This document shows positions 34,666 to 47,527 of a stretch of DNA of 64,000 nt, one piece after another. The notes beneath the pieces are model-generated. The model did no database searches and was not told where the DNA came from. It saw only the letters and a program-made list of their open reading frames with translations. The position numbers and the translations under genes were made by a program. The DNA lies in the NCBI GenBank assembly GCA_963682055.1, contig OY821743.1, forward strand, positions 15,287,566 through 15,351,565, in the 5' to 3' direction. Source of the DNA: Primula veris (taxonomy: Eukaryota > Streptophyta > Magnoliopsida > Ericales > Primulaceae). How positions within the stretch are numbered: position 1 is the first letter of the stretch; every line of letters starts with the position of its first letter.

Positions 34666-37600
34666 CTAACGGGGACTATTTGCTAGAAGTGCCAAGTTCG
34701 TTTCCGAATTATATTGTCCAGAGAACTCAGTGGTGCTAATATAAGAACTCATTGGCACAGTATAGAGGTCCGAGGCTTCGCTCATTAAGTCCGTGCTCTC
34801 TTCGGGACTAGTTTGATGGGCCCAAGGGTGTCTGGTAAACTTGATAAGCCTTTCAAGCTCAATCACCACTTCTTTCATGGTAGGCCTATCTTCCCCTTTT
34901 AAGGTAACGCATCTTTTTACAAGATTAGCAGCAGTTTGAAGTTGCTCCAATGTACCTTCCCTCAAAACTCGGGGCTCTAGAATTCTAAAAAGACGGTCTT
35001 CCTTCAGAGCCATTACAAAATGCGTAGCCAAGTTTCTTTCTTCCACAGGTCGCGTAGAGGAAAGTGGTTCTTTACCAGTCAAAAGCTCAGCGAGGACCAC
35101 ACCAAAGCTATAGACGTCACTTTTATCAGTTAATTGACTTGTATGAAAATACTCTGGATCTAAGTAACCTAAGGTCCCTTGGACCAAGGTAGTCACTTGT
35201 GTTTGGTCCAGTGGGATTAGTCTTGAGGCTCCAAAGTCTGCCATTTTTGCTATATAATTGTTGTCTAATAGTATATTTGCGGATTTAACATCCCTGTGAA
35301 TTATAGGTGGGGAAGCAGCCGAGTGAAGATAGGCAAGTGCACCTGCAGCTTCCGAGGCAATCCTTAATCGATTTTCCCATGATAACCACATAGTTCCTCT
35401 TTTGTGTATATGATAAAAAAGAGTATTATTTGGAACATATTCGTAAACCAATAACGGAACTTCGGTCTCTAAGCAACAACCTAAGAGCTTCACTACATTC
35501 CTATGGTTTACTTGCGCAAGGATAACGACTTCATTAATAAAAAGCTCTATTTGGCTCGCATCCATAATTCTTGATTTTTTAATAGCAATTATTTGTTGGT
35601 TAGGAAGAATTCCTTTGTATACTACACCGTAACCACCACGTCCGAGAATACGATCCTCAGAGTAGTTGTTGGTTGCTTTTTCTAGTTCTTGTGCTGTAAA
35701 GATCTTCGATGAATCCATGCCAGTTTTTTTGGAACTCTGTTGTTTAAATAAAAGCCCACCGTTTTGTCGGAAGAACTTTTCCCTGTTTCTGATTAACTTC
35801 CTTCTTTTAATGCTAAAATATATCCATGTAATACCGATGAGCAATGATATAAACCCAAAGCTTAATCCTAGACAATAGTTGGAAAAAAAAAGAAGATTAG
35901 TCCATCTACCCTATTAAGCAACTGTTCAACATAATAAGAAACAAAATTGAGTTATATCATTAGTGCCAATTAAAAATTCAACTAGAAGATTCAACACAGG
36001 AGTGGAGTCAAAATAAAAGTTCTTTTTTACTAGTTGTTTTCTAGTGGTATTAAAATATTCGATTGTTGGTTTCTTCTGTGAAATTACATTTCTTATGTTT
36101 TCTAATTTTTAACCAAATATGACATTGACATCTCTCCAAAGAAGAGAAAGTCAATACCGCGTAGCTGGGAAAGAGAATTATATATAACAAGTCAGTTGGA
36201 CAAAAACAATAATTAACTATGAACCAATTTCAAACAATTCATCAGCGTACAGACATTACGGAAGAACTTAGGGTTGATATGATATGGATTTTCTTATTCC
36301 TATTATTCATTTACGATATTACAGTCAAAATGTGAGTCTATATGTTTTCTATTTTATACCTAGTGAGAACTTGATAACCGGAAATTGTGAGGTCCTTTTG
36401 ATGCAACCACGCCCTTCTTTTCTACCATCTCCGTAGTATTTATCTTTGCAAGTACAGTTGAAACTTCCTGGAGTGTTTATGCATTTTGCATTCACATCAC
36501 AGTCGTTCTCGAGATTGCTACACTCATCAACATCTGATAAAGACAACATTACAAGTCTTATCTTTTTATTTGTATATTTTGCTAAAACTAAAGTAATGAG
36601 CTTCCAGTATATTTTCCTTCGTTATATCAATTGAATGCATCAAAAGAGACGACTATGCCTATTAATTTTAAGATGAAGCATACTTTCATTAATGAAATTC
36701 GATATAAAATCTGAAAGATAAATCATAAATCAAGAGTTGGCTCATTCAAATGAATTTGCCATTTCCTTATATCTACTGTCATTTCTATAAGCATTCTGTC
36801 TGATTTTAGAATTATTTCGAACTTGATGACTAACTTCAGTATATATCAAAAAAATTACGCATTTCCAATGGCTTCAACATAAGTTTTTTTAATGTTTTCA
36901 ACAAATTATTATTATTTTTGTCTAAAAGTGTAAATACAAGCTTTTTGAGATTTTCCAGCAAAGCATAATATTTGGTCTAAAAGAACAAACTAGCTTTTCT
37001 TTAGTTTTAAAGCAAGTACTTTTCTAATCAAAAGAGAGGTTATCTATATAACAATAAGGGTATGCATAAAAAAAGATGAAAACCTTGGCATCCTGGACTG
37101 ATATAAGGGTTACCCTTAAAACCTTTATTGCAGTTGCAATGATACCCTCCAAGACCACTCTCGGATTCGGAGCAGTCACTATTTCGCGAGCAAGCCAATT
37201 TATTGGAATTTCTAGCTTGAGAGCAAGTCTGATTTCCAATCGCCCAATCAAGCACCACCGGCACGGTATTTACCATTCTATTTAAAAAATTCGGATCACT
37301 AAACTCTATTGCCCCTCGAAAATCAAAGCTGCCATGTTCACCCACAAATACATAGCTACAAGGGTTAAATGATAACACATTTCTATGGTTTGACATAGAA
37401 GCTAGGGAAACAGTGTAGGACTTTAACCCTTTTGGTATTGAAGTTTGGCAACATCCTATTCCACTACAACTCCCAACTGGAACATCTTCCTTTCTTGAAC
37501 AAAGGGAAATACAACCACTGGTGAAGTTTAGACCGTCTGTTCCCTTAATGATTGCCAGGTCATCGCATCCGACGACTGTAAATTTGTTCAAAGTGTCGGA

Positions 37601-37984
37601 GAATGTGCAAGGGGTTTGGACTAATTCAATCCAAGCTAAGTCTTCTCCGGGTAGTTTTCCCAAGGAATTGTAGCACTGTGAAGCTACCCAATTTTTTATC
37701 CGTACGTGATCTTTCGATATGGATATAATTTCAATATTAGTTGTGCCAAAAAAGGCTTTGGGTGGATCAAATGCGGTGCTACAGTTTATATCGTATCGTA
37801 AGCCAAAAGAACAACCTGATCCAACACCAAGTCCAAATGGGTAAGGAATAGTTATGTTTCCGCAACTATTTTGACAACCAGGCTTAACCACCATGAATCC
37901 ACTCCCATCATCTGTTGAAGCTGACGTTATGGCAGCTTGATTTGAAAAGATTAATGAAAGGAAGAAAAGTATTTGGAAAGGCAT
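34666..37984 (-). CDS. Wall-associated receptor-like kinase, intact three-exon gene
   Basis: Plasma-membrane receptor kinase of the WAK/WAKL family, whose members link pectin in the cell wall to cytoplasmic signalling. Exons by GT-AG sites: 37984-37084, 36533-36360, 35867-34666; they join in phase to 758 aa, normal for the family. Exon 1: signal peptide (about 1-20) and galacturonan-binding domain (CQNSCGN at 37-43, IPYPFG). Exon 2: calcium-binding EGF module (DVDECSN...[10 protein letters not shown]). Exon 3: transmembrane segment (about 359-376), then kinase with glycine loop LGRGGYGVV (433-441), Lys455, Glu471, HRD Asp551, DFG Asp569 and [10 protein letters not shown]. All catalytic residues are present and the introns fit WAK genes. 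Pseudogene relatives lie at 6001-8440 and 63790-64000. Confidence 0.93.
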
Positions 37985-38445
37985 AGATTTTTTTTCTTAA
38001 CGAAATAAAGTTGGTGTGTATAAGTTTGATTCTTCTTACAAACTACCTAAACAGCCTATATATAACTTATGTTTTGCATAGTGGTATGATTTGAATATTT
38101 TATATATCTGTTCAAGTTGACTTGGTGGAGGATTTGGCAATTATTTGCAACCGAGAACTAGCCAACAATTAATGACAATCATTTTGTGAACCAAGTTGCA
38201 ATTTTAAATATACTTTTTCAATATTGTGCTTGTATTTTTAGATAATTTGATGACGAATATGTACCAAGAGAAATTTATATGGAACTAACTAATGAAAGTT
38301 TAGCGTCAGAATCACTAATCGAAAAATCCTACCGACTAATTTGCTATGGAAAAAAGTTGGTATTACATATTTAGGAAAATACACTATTGTTGATTGCAGT
38401 ATCTGTGACAAGTTCCTAATACTTCTCGATGATAATATGACTATA
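37985..38445 (-). promoter_or_regulatory. Kinase upstream region with TATA box
   Basis: A minus-strand TATATATAGG (38064-38055) lies about 75 bp upstream of the kinase ATG, a good distance for a core promoter with a short leader. Only about 460 bp of native upstream DNA remains before the copia insertion at 38451. Confidence 0.5.
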
Positions 38446-38450
38446 TAAAC

Positions 38451-38802
38451 TGTTGAGTTGTGGAGCCAAATGAGGTTTGGCCATGTCTTCTTTCTATCCC
38501 ACATCGCCTGGAATTGTAATATGACCCATGTTGGGTTCTATTTATATGCCCCAATATCTTGTATTTTAATTACACTTACACAAACACATCTATATTATAA
38601 AGAGAGAGTTCTAGTTGCGAGAGAACCATAGCTTTGTGTTTAGCTAGATTACAATTGTAATCCTCTTTTAATATATATATATAAAGTGCCACGTGTAGCG
38701 GCCCGGAGACGTAGCCAATTTGGGTGAACTCCGTTATCAAAGAGTGTGTGCTCGGTTTAAGTTTTCTGTCTTTCTTTGTGTTCGCCTGTATCGACCCTAA
38801 CA
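38451..38802 (+). repeat. 5' LTR of the young copia
   Basis: 352 bp, TGTTGAG...CTAACA. Contains a TATATATATATAAAG stretch (about 38671-38684) likely to act as the TATA box for the genomic transcript. Confidence 0.95.
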
Positions 38803-38828
38803 AGTGGTATCAGAGCTGAGGAAGATCG

Positions 38829-41800
38829 ATGGCGAAAGAAGACAGAACCGCACACGGGATCGAGAAGTTCGACGGGAAGGACTTCGCATTCTGGAGAATG
38901 CAAATAGAGGACTACCTGTACGGGAGGAAGATGCATCAGGCACTTCTCCTTGAGGAAAGGCCGACCACGACCACCGAGGAGGCGTGGAAACTCTTAGACC
39001 GACAAGTGTTGGGAGTGATCCGCCTAACACTATCTAGGAGTGTCGCACATAACGTCGCAAGAGAGACGACGACGATGGGGATGATGAAGGTCCTCACCGA
39101 CATGTATGAGAAACCATCCGCGAACAACAAGGTACATCTCATGCGTAAGTTGTTCAACCTACGCATGGCTGAGGGGACACCTGTCGCGAGTCACGTGAAC
39201 AAGTTCATCGACACCGTAAATCAGTTGGATGCGGTGGAGATAACTTTTGAAGACGAAGTGAGAGCCCTTATACTGCTAGCATCTCTACTGAACAGTTGGG
39301 AATTCATGCGAGCTGCTGTTAGCAACTCAATTGGAAAGGAGAAACTGACTTACAACGGCATCCGAGATCAAATACTCGCTGAGGAACTCAGGAGATTGGA
39401 TATGGGTGAATGCTCAAATGATGGAGCAGCCTTGAACATGGGTTCAAGAGACCGGGGTAAGGCCAGGGTATGGGACGTTAGAGGACGTTCGCAATCCCGA
39501 GGTAGAAGAGGGCTTAGCCGAGGAGGTAAAGATAGCGACCGAAGTAAGAAGAATCTTCGGTGCTATAACTGCCAGGGTATGGGGCACTTCAGTCATGAGT
39601 GCAAGCAGCCGAAGAAGAGTACCGGCCGTGATCACGGGGCTAATGTTGCGAGCGATGAGGATTCGGATGACTGTTTAATGCTTGCCGTACAGAGAGACAT
39701 AGATTCGTGGATTCTAGACTCTGGGGCATCATTTCACACGACCGCTCAGAAGGATTTATTCGAAAATTACCATGCGGGTAATTTCGGTAAAGTGTATCTA
39801 GCCGACGGAGAAGCGTTGGATGTTGTTGGAACTGGCGATGTGAAGATTCGCATTCCAAATGGGTCGGTATGGAAGCTAACGAAAGTGAGGCATGTCCCGA
39901 GGTTGACCAAGAATCTGATCTCAGTAGGTCAACTCGATGCCGAAAGGCACTCCATTTCGTTCAGTAGTGAAGCTTGGAAAGTTTCACGAGGAGCTATGGT
40001 GATAGCCCGAGGGAGTAAGGTCGGTACATTGTACATGACGACCGATGATGAGCGTACAATTGCGACAGCTGTGTCGCAGAACTGCTCAGAACTGTGGCAT
40101 CGACGGTTGGGTCACATGAGTGAGAAGGGGATGAAGGTGTTAGCGAAGGACAGCAAACTTCCAGGCTTGAAGTCTGTCAACCTCGATATGTGTGAAGGTT
40201 GCATCTTCGGAAAGCAGAAGAAAGTGAGCTTCCGGAAAGGTGGAAAAGCTCCCAAGGAGGAGAAGCTAGCACTGGTCCACTCAGACGTATGGGGACCATC
40301 TCCAGTAACCTCACTGGGAGGAGCTCGGTACTATGTGACCTTCATCGATGATTCGACGAGGAAAACATGGGTCTACTTCTTGAAACACAAGTCTGAGGTG
40401 TTTAAGAAATTCCAAGAATGGAAGGCCATGGTCGAACTAGAGACCGGGAATAAACTCAAGTGTTTGAGGTCCGATAACGGCGGAGAGTACATTGATGCGA
40501 AGTTCGTAGAGTTCTGTGCTCAGAGAGGCATTCGAATGGAGAAGACCATCCGAAGAACGCCACAGCAGAATGGCGTGGCCGAGCGAATGAACCGAACAAT
40601 CAATGAGCGTGCTAGGAGTATGAGACTGCAAAGTGGGTTGCCCAAAGCCTTGTGGGCACATGCAGTAAGCACGGCGGTTTACCTCATTAACCGCGGACCC
40701 TCAGTGCCCCTAGAAAGGAGGATTCCCGAGGAAGTGTGGATAGGAGAGCCTATCTCGTATGAACACTTGCGAGTGTTCGGTTGTCTGTCATATACCCATG
40801 TCGACATAAATGAACGTACCAAGCTTGACTCGAAATCCAAAGTGTGTTACTTTGTAGGGTACGGTGGAGCTGAATTCGGATATCGCTTCTGGGATGGTCA
40901 AGCAAAGAGGATCATTCGCAGTAAGGATGTCATCTTCAACGAAAGCATTTTGTACAAAGATCGTCAAAATGTAGTGGTGGAAGAAGATGCGCTCCCGTCC
41001 GAGGAAAGTGGTATGGTCGACATGAATGCGTTTCCAAGAATGTTGGAAAATGACATTGAAGATGAGCCAGTGGTGCTCGACAACCGACCAGCAGATGCTG
41101 AAGAGGCCGATGAGCTGCCCCAAACTCCCCGACCTGAATTGGGCCGAGGTCATCGCGTGAGGAGACCTCCTGCCCGATACTCTCCTTCCCTGCATTACAT
41201 ATTGCTCAGTGATGCAGGAGAGCCCGAAAGTAGAGAAGAAGCTCTGGAGTTGAAAGAGTCGAGCAAGTGGGATTTCGCGATGAAGGATGAGATGAAGTCA
41301 CTTGAGAAGAATGTGACTTGGCAGTTAGCCGAACTGCCCAAGGGGAAGAGGGCACTGAGCAATAAATGGGTGTTCCGACTGAAGGAGGAACAAAATGGCA
41401 CGAAACGGTATAAGGCACGCCTAGTAGTCAAAGGGTTCCAGCAAAAGGCATGAATTGACTACACCGAGATCTTTTCACCAGTCGTTAAGATGACGACTAT
41501 TCGGCTATTGTTGAACATTGTTGTAAATGCGAATCTTCATCTTGAGCAGTTAGATGTGAAAACTGCCTTTCTCCATGGAGATCTTGATGAGGAAATTTAC
41601 ATGCTCCAACCTGAAGGGTTTGCCGAAAAGGGAAAAGAGAAACTGGTATGCAAACTGAGGAAGAGCTTGTACGGGCTAAAACAAGCACCACGGCAGTGGT
41701 ATAAGAAGTTTGACAGTTTCATGGCGGATACCGGGTTCGAAAGAAGTGATAGTGATCACTGCTGTTTCGTGAAGAGATTTGAGAACTCTTCGTACATCAT

Positions 41801-42770
41801 ACTACTTTTGTATGTAGATGACATGTTGCTCGCCGGGTCGAGCCTTGTTGAGATTAACAAGGTGAAGCAACAGTTGGCGAAACAGTTCGAGATGAAGGAT
41901 TTGGGTGCCGCAAATCATATCCTTGGTATGAGGATATCCCGAGGAAGGGATGGGTCCCTGTTTCTGTCGCAAGCCGAGTATGTGAAGAAAGTGTTGGCAC
42001 GGTTCAGCATGAGTGATGCCAAAGCTGTATGCTCACCGCTAGCCGCACACTTTAGCTTGTCGAAGAAACAATCACCCTCAGACGAGGAAGGAAAGGATCG
42101 TATGTCGAACATACCCTACGCTTCAGCAATTGGTAGCTTGATGTACGCTATGGTGTGTACAAGACTGGACATTGCCCATGCAGTGGGAGTTGTCAGTCGT
42201 TACATGAGTAACCTAGGAAAGCACCATTGGGAAGCTGTGAAGTGGATATTGAGATATCTCTCGGGTACCGTGAGTTTGGCATTATGTTTCCGAATGACCT
42301 CGGAAGGCCTGCACGGCTATGTGGATGCTGACATGGCCGGTGATCTGGACAGCCGAAAGAGCACAAAAGGATGTGTTTGTACCTTCGGTGGTACTGCTGT
42401 GAGTTGGACATCTAAGTTGCAAAAGATTGTTGCATTGTCGACCACAGAGGCTGAGTACGTCGCGGTGACGGAAGCAAGCAAAGAGATGATTTGGTTGCAA
42501 GGTTTCTTAAGGGAGCTCGGTCAGAAAACCGACAAGGGAGTTCTGCACTGTGATAGTCAAAGTGCAGTTCAGCTAGCTAAGAATCCTGTATTCCATTCAC
42601 GCACAAAGCACATACAGATTCGTTACCATTTTATCCGGGCTGTTCTAGAAGAAGGAATCTTCGCGCTAGAAAAGATTGAGGGCGCTAAGAACCCCGCCGA
42701 TATGCTAACGAAGACTGTTACAATCGACAAACTGAGGCTGTGTGCAACCTCAGTAGGACTCCGAGCATGA
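38829..42770 (+). pseudogene. Copia gag-pol with one in-frame stop
   Basis: A single frame of 1314 codons is open except for one TGA at 41451-41453, at the start of the RT domain. Order: gag (UBN2-type, about 1-230), zinc knuckle CYNCQGMGHFSHEC (245-258), aspartic protease DSGAS (297-301), integrase zinc finger (HRRLGHMS, CEGCIFGK), integrase core (VHSDVWGP, RSDNGGEY, TPQQNGVAERMNR), RT with YVDD (41811-41822), and RNase H (YVDADMAGDLDSRKS, STTEAEYVA, CDSQSAVQL). Domain order and similarity point to the Tnt1/Tork group. The stop would block RT unless read through, so the copy is probably non-autonomous. The start ATG is 27 nt after the LTR. Confidence 0.95.
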
Positions 42771-42947
42771 GGCTCAGGGTCGCCGCTACACTAGAAAAAT
42801 GAGTAACTCGCCGATGACGGCAGAGTATCAATTACTATACAACGATACCGATGGGAGCATTCTGCTCGGAGGAGCACAGTGAGTTCGGTGGTCGGGGATA
42901 TCTGAAGTTCTTTTGAAGCACTCGACATTTGACTCCAAGTGGGAGAT

Positions 42948-43299
42948 TGTTGAGTTGTGGAGCCAAATGAGGTTTGGCCATATCTTCTTTCTATCCCACA
43001 TCGCCTGGAATTGTAATATGACCCATGTTGGGTTCTATTTATATGCCCCAATATCTTGTATTTTAATTACACCTACACAAACACCTCTATATTATAAAGA
43101 GAGAGTTCTAGTTGCGAGAGAACCATAGCTTTGTGTTTAGCTAGATTACAATTGTAATCCTCTTTTAATATATATATATAAAGTGCCACGTGTAGCGGCC
43201 CGGAGACGTAGCCAATTTGGGTGAACTCCGTTATCAAAGAGTGTGTGCTCGGTTTAAGTTTTCTGTCTTTCTTTGTGTTCGCCTGTATCGACCCTAACA
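42948..43299 (+). repeat. 3' LTR of the young copia
   Basis: 352 bp partner of 38451-38802 with three substitutions by hand count (for example CATATC for CATGTC near the start). Confidence 0.95.
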
Positions 43300-43304
43300 T
43301 AAAC

Positions 43305-44571
43305 AGCACGATCATTCTCAAATTAACATATGTATCACACAGTATTCATGGATTAAAACCGGATCTGTATTTAATCTCTCCATTTATAGTTCATTGAAAG
43401 ATACTGTATGAATAAGAAAAAAATATGACGGAAGTAATTAAGATCTCAAAAGAAACACCAAAAAGATTAATAGCAATTGCCAAAACGGAATTTCTATAGA
43501 TCATTTGGTTGGTTTCACAGTCTACAAAATTACAAATATAAGAATCAGGAGACCGATCTGATACCAAACTAAGATTCGTGCCATAAAATGTTGGTTGGTT
43601 TCACAATCTATACCAAAATAAAGAAACTTACTACCAGATAAGACTCACGAGACTCAACAGATATCCCCAAATTTTCGATTTCATCACATTTCGCGTAACA
43701 GAGATAATCAAGCCGAGGTCTACAAGCTTGTAGGTACATTGTCTTTCTAAAGATTTGCACGTCAAGCTGAAACATTTTCAGGCCTCAGGTAATTACTTGT
43801 AATAACATTTGTTTTTAAACAAGACTGGCACGTTTTTTTTTAATTGCCAAAAAATTACCTTAATAAAAATATTATCGGAAAAATCAACGAAGTGTGCACC
43901 AATTCGCGTCCCTCTACCGAGGGCTTTATATATTAAACTAGAGATACCCTTCCACTTGATATTTTAGTCAACCCTTTCCTTTCCATGCAAGAAGGCAAAC
44001 AGGAAAACAAGTAGTGTAATGTCAATTAAGTTGAACCGGGAAACTGCTACGTAACATATAAACAGGAAAAAAGGTGCAGAATTATACTTGGTTCACTTTT
44101 ATAAGAGCAGAAGACTAGTTCAAACAGGAACCGGTGTTTTATTCGAATATACCTTAGGTGACTGCTACCATTCTGCCAACACACTTTTTTTAGATAGAAT
44201 AATAAAAATATACGTGATAGAAATCATAGAATACAAAAGAAACATGCAACTTCTAAAATTTCATATTAAGCTAAAATTGTTGCTAATTTATTTTTATTTT
44301 ATATACAAAAGTTATTTCTTAATAGAAGAAAAGGCTGAAAGCAAACACGGTTAATAATGTGTAAGGTGCATTTTGTAGCTAGCCCGGGTTTACTTTTGTT
44401 GACTGACCATTCAGCCAACAGCCTATTTCCGATAGAAATGTAAAATAATATACAGTGTACTTTTAAGTTGTTTTTGTAGAATGAAGTAGTGTGTATCACA
44501 GTTAGGAACCAAAAAAAAAAAGATACTCAAATAAGAGGAACATGGATCTAGACCTCTTCATAACTCCTCTG
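43305..44571. other. AT-rich DNA, nothing firm
   Basis: No gene recognised. A stretch TTGGTTGGTTTCACA recurs at about 43506 and 43592. An open frame at 44088-44354 has no domain signature. Confidence 0.4.
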
Positions 44572-44576
44572 ATTTG

Positions 44577-44883
44577 TGATGAGCATGACGACTTTCGGCG
44601 TATTTAGCTTTATTATTTATGTGTCACTTTACATTTAATTGGCACATTTGTTATTTTATATTTATTTTGGTGACCAAGTTGGATATTTGTTTTGATGTGG
44701 TTATTATTTAATACCCACAACGCTTTTACTGATTTATTATGTTTTTTGTATTGAGTTATTGAAAGAGAGCTAAGCCCTGCTTTGTTTTTCTCTTTCTCTT
44801 CTACTTTGATTGATTGTGTCTTTTGATATGAAATTGATCGCTTCTTTCTCTCCTAAATTTCTATGAAACCCCGGGTTTCATTA
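44577..44883 (+). repeat. 5' LTR of the non-autonomous element
   Basis: 307 bp, begins TGATGAGCATGACGAC, ends GGGTTTCATTA. Pairs with 47089-47397. Confidence 0.85.
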
Positions 44884-44965
44884 TTGTATCAGAGCAGGTC
44901 CTTCCTACAACTCGTGCGAACCCTAGTTCATCTTTTTCCTAACTTTTTCCTGTTACTATTATCAC

Positions 44966-47087
44966 ATGGATCGAAAAAAATTATTGTTAGACATGGATAT
45001 GATGAAGGTGGGTGTTAGGGCACTAGAAGAAGCTATTAGTGAAATTAAATCTCAATTGGATTTGTTGAGTCGAAAGAGGGGTGTCGTGGTAGAAGCACGG
45101 GATCCGACCGCAGGTGGGGCTCTTCGATTGGATGTGTATGAGGTTTTAGAGTTTCCGATAATTGAACATTTGCATCTCGGATTGGAGATATTTGAGTGTG
45201 ACGAAATTAATCTTATCGAACCCGTTATGGAACCCACAAAGAAAATATTCAAGTTGCCCTTGACGTTATATTATACGATGTCGATTGGAATAATGATACT
45301 TTACTAGATATTTTAAAACAATTGGGTAGCCATTTTGGTGTGGATTTAATGCATAGAAGCAACGAAATGAAAGAGCTTATTACCGAGTACGTGAATAGCC
45401 TAAGTGGTGATGAAGAGGAAGACGACGACGAGTTGGTTCTCGAGACCGAGTCGGATGAGGGTAATTTTATTGAATGCTCAAATTAAAATTACGTTGATGA
45501 ATATTTACCTATTATATCTGGTGATAAGGCGTATAACAATTTTGTTGACATGTTTGCAATTGAATTATATAGCGAAAGAGTAAAAGATAAAAATATTTAT
45601 AATAAACTTTTTCGTATAGGACAAAAGAATAGAACGATAAAATTGGTATTTGGTGGATTTCGTGAAAACACTTTGACTGTTTGGTTTGACGAAAACCTAG
45701 GAGGAGAAAACAATATTGATGAGTTTAATTGCAATTGTAAGAGTATGGGAAGATTGAAGGTGTTTGATAAAATTGTCAAGCTAAATAATAAATTTTGCTT
45801 ATACGAATTACTTTTTTTCCGCTGCCATCGTAACGTTTATCTAGTTGGTGATGATCATCTAATGTTACTTGTGGATTTGATGTTTCAAAGTTGGATGAAT
45901 CATGGAGTATGCTATATGACATTGTTTCCCTTTTTAGGCTCGTCATATTACATGAGACATCCTAATTACTGCTCTAGTGAGAAGTGTATGAAAATTATAA
46001 AAATTGGTGCAATGATAGTTGTGATACTTGGTGATATTTTAGAACAAGAATTGCGGGATTTGGGTATTCGGTTGATGAAATATGAGTTTATAAAATCAAC
46101 AATTTGGTTCATTTTTTTTCATGCGAAAACTGTTAGGACACAGTTGGGAAAAATAATTATTCTCTATAGAAAACGACTTCCGATTTGGTTGAAATTTTGT
46201 GCGTTGGTAGAAAATTCGTGTATGGTGTTTTGACACAAAAATCTCTGCATTTGGATAAATATCTACTGAGCTATAAATTGTTGAAATTTGGGCTGCGAGC
46301 AGATTCTTATATTATGACAGATACAACCAGGGATTTATTTTGAAGGTAGGGTACTCATGTACGGACGTTTGCACGCTGAATTTGCACAATTTGGATAACC
46401 AGAGATTTATTTATAAATTTTTAAAATTTGCTGAATTGGGCTGTCTAAACATGACCTGGGCAGATTTTATGACATGGAGAAAAAGGTTTTTGGAGCTGCT
46501 TAAAAAGTCCGAATTATATGAAATTTTATGAGGAAACACCTAATAAGGGAGGTTTCAATACTGGATTCACTATATTTTGATGCACCGTTAATGAGTTATG
46601 GTTGTCTGAAAATGATTCATTTTTTCCGTCCATACGATTTTAATGATTTGACTTATGCTTTTATACTATTGTGCGTTGATAATATTATATGGGCATCGGT
46701 AAGACATCTAGTAGATATATTGATCCGTTTTGGGATGACCATTTTCATGGATCGAATGAAAAGTCGGGTAGACGAGTTTATTTTGGTATGGACGTTTATG
46801 ATACTTATGGGGAGTTTTTAAAATACGATTGGGAAGCTCATGGTATTCAAATTGCTTGGAAGTATGGTTGCAAAAACTCTTTTTGAGGTTATTGGTTCAA
46901 TCGAGGGCCGAACATGCATAGAGATAGTTGTTGGAGTCTGAAAGTGCTTCCACCTGAAGGCGGTCGAGTTCATTTGAGAAGTTGGAGGAATGTGTTTGCT
47001 TTGCCGCCAGATCGTGGGAAACATGGTACATTATCCGAGCTCGTTGTCTACAAACTTGAGGATAAGATTGATCTTAAGGGGGAAGTA
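44966..47087 (+). pseudogene. Internal ORF remnants of the non-autonomous element
   Basis: Series of plus-strand frames: MDRKKLLLDMDMM with a coiled-coil-like LEEAISEIKSQLDLL (44966-45307), a Glu/Asp-rich stretch (about 45400-45480), a 227-codon frame (45550-46233; FGGFRENTLTVWFDEN), and a C-terminal part (VLPPEGGRVHLRSW, about 46945-47000) running into the polypurine tract. Frames are joined by shifts, so one longer ancestral protein is likely. The N-terminal coiled coil could fit a gag-like protein, but no zinc knuckle is seen. It may also be captured host sequence. Function unknown. Confidence 0.5.
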
Positions 47088-47088
47088 A

Positions 47089-47397
47089 TGATAAGCACGA
47101 CAACTTTCGGCGTATTTATGTTTATTATTTATGTGCCACTTTACATTTAAGTGGCATATTTGTTATTTTATATTTATTTTGAGGACCAAGTTGTATATTT
47201 GTTTTGTTGTGGGCATTATTTAATACCCACAACCCTTTTTCTGATTTATTATGTTTTTTCTATTGAGTTATTGAAAGAGGGCTAAGGCCCTACTTTGTTT
47301 TTCTCTTTCTCTTCTGTTTTGATTGATTGTGTCTTTTGACGTGAAATTGATCGTTTCTTTCTCTCCTAAATTTCTACGAAACCTCCGGGTTTCATCA
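47089..47397 (+). repeat. 3' LTR of the non-autonomous element
   Basis: 309 bp, begins TGATAAGCACGACAAC, ends GGGTTTCATCA, followed by the TSD ATTTG. Confidence 0.85.
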
Positions 47398-47527
47398 ATT
47401 TGATATCTTCAGCAAAGAGTATGGGAGATTGAAATCTGTAGGGTTTTTATAAGAAGGCTGTGTATCGAAAGGTAAGAGTAATAGAATGTCTCGATGTCTC
47501 AAAAAGTATATGTACTAAATTTTGTAT

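Larger units (their letters stand above)
38451..43299 (+). mobile_element. Young Ty1/copia retrotransposon (Tnt1-like)
   Basis: Complete 4849-bp element with identical-length LTRs, TG...CA ends and a perfect TSD TAAAC (38446-38450 and 43300-43304). The primer-binding site TGGTATCAGAGC (38805-38816) lies 2 nt after the 5' LTR and pairs with initiator-Met tRNA. The polypurine tract AGTGGGAGA (about 42939-42946) sits beside the 3' LTR. The LTRs differ at three positions in 352. The internal DNA is more GC-rich than its surroundings. It is oriented away from the kinase gene and its LTR is the nearest upstream sequence. Confidence 0.97.
44577..47397 (+). mobile_element. Non-autonomous LTR retroelement with unknown ORFs
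   Basis: 2.8-kb element with two LTRs of 307 and 309 bp, TSD ATTTG (44572-44576 and 47398-47402), primer-binding site TTGTATCAGAGC (44884-44895) adjoining the 5' LTR, and a polypurine tract AAGGGGGAAG before the 3' LTR. The 3' LTR ends CA; the 5' LTR ends TA by mutation. The LTRs differ by roughly 9-10 % by hand count, so it is old. No protease, RT or integrase motif was found inside, so it depended on another element's enzymes. Confidence 0.85.

Noticed and set aside
38289..38504. Minus-strand ORF crossing the copia 5' LTR boundary
   Set aside because: It spans a young insertion junction and LTR sequence, so it cannot be a native gene.
43551..43577. Primer-binding-like TTGGTATCAGATCGG on the minus strand
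   Set aside because: No LTR pair, TG...CA end or TSD could be placed around it; probably chance or a very old remnant.
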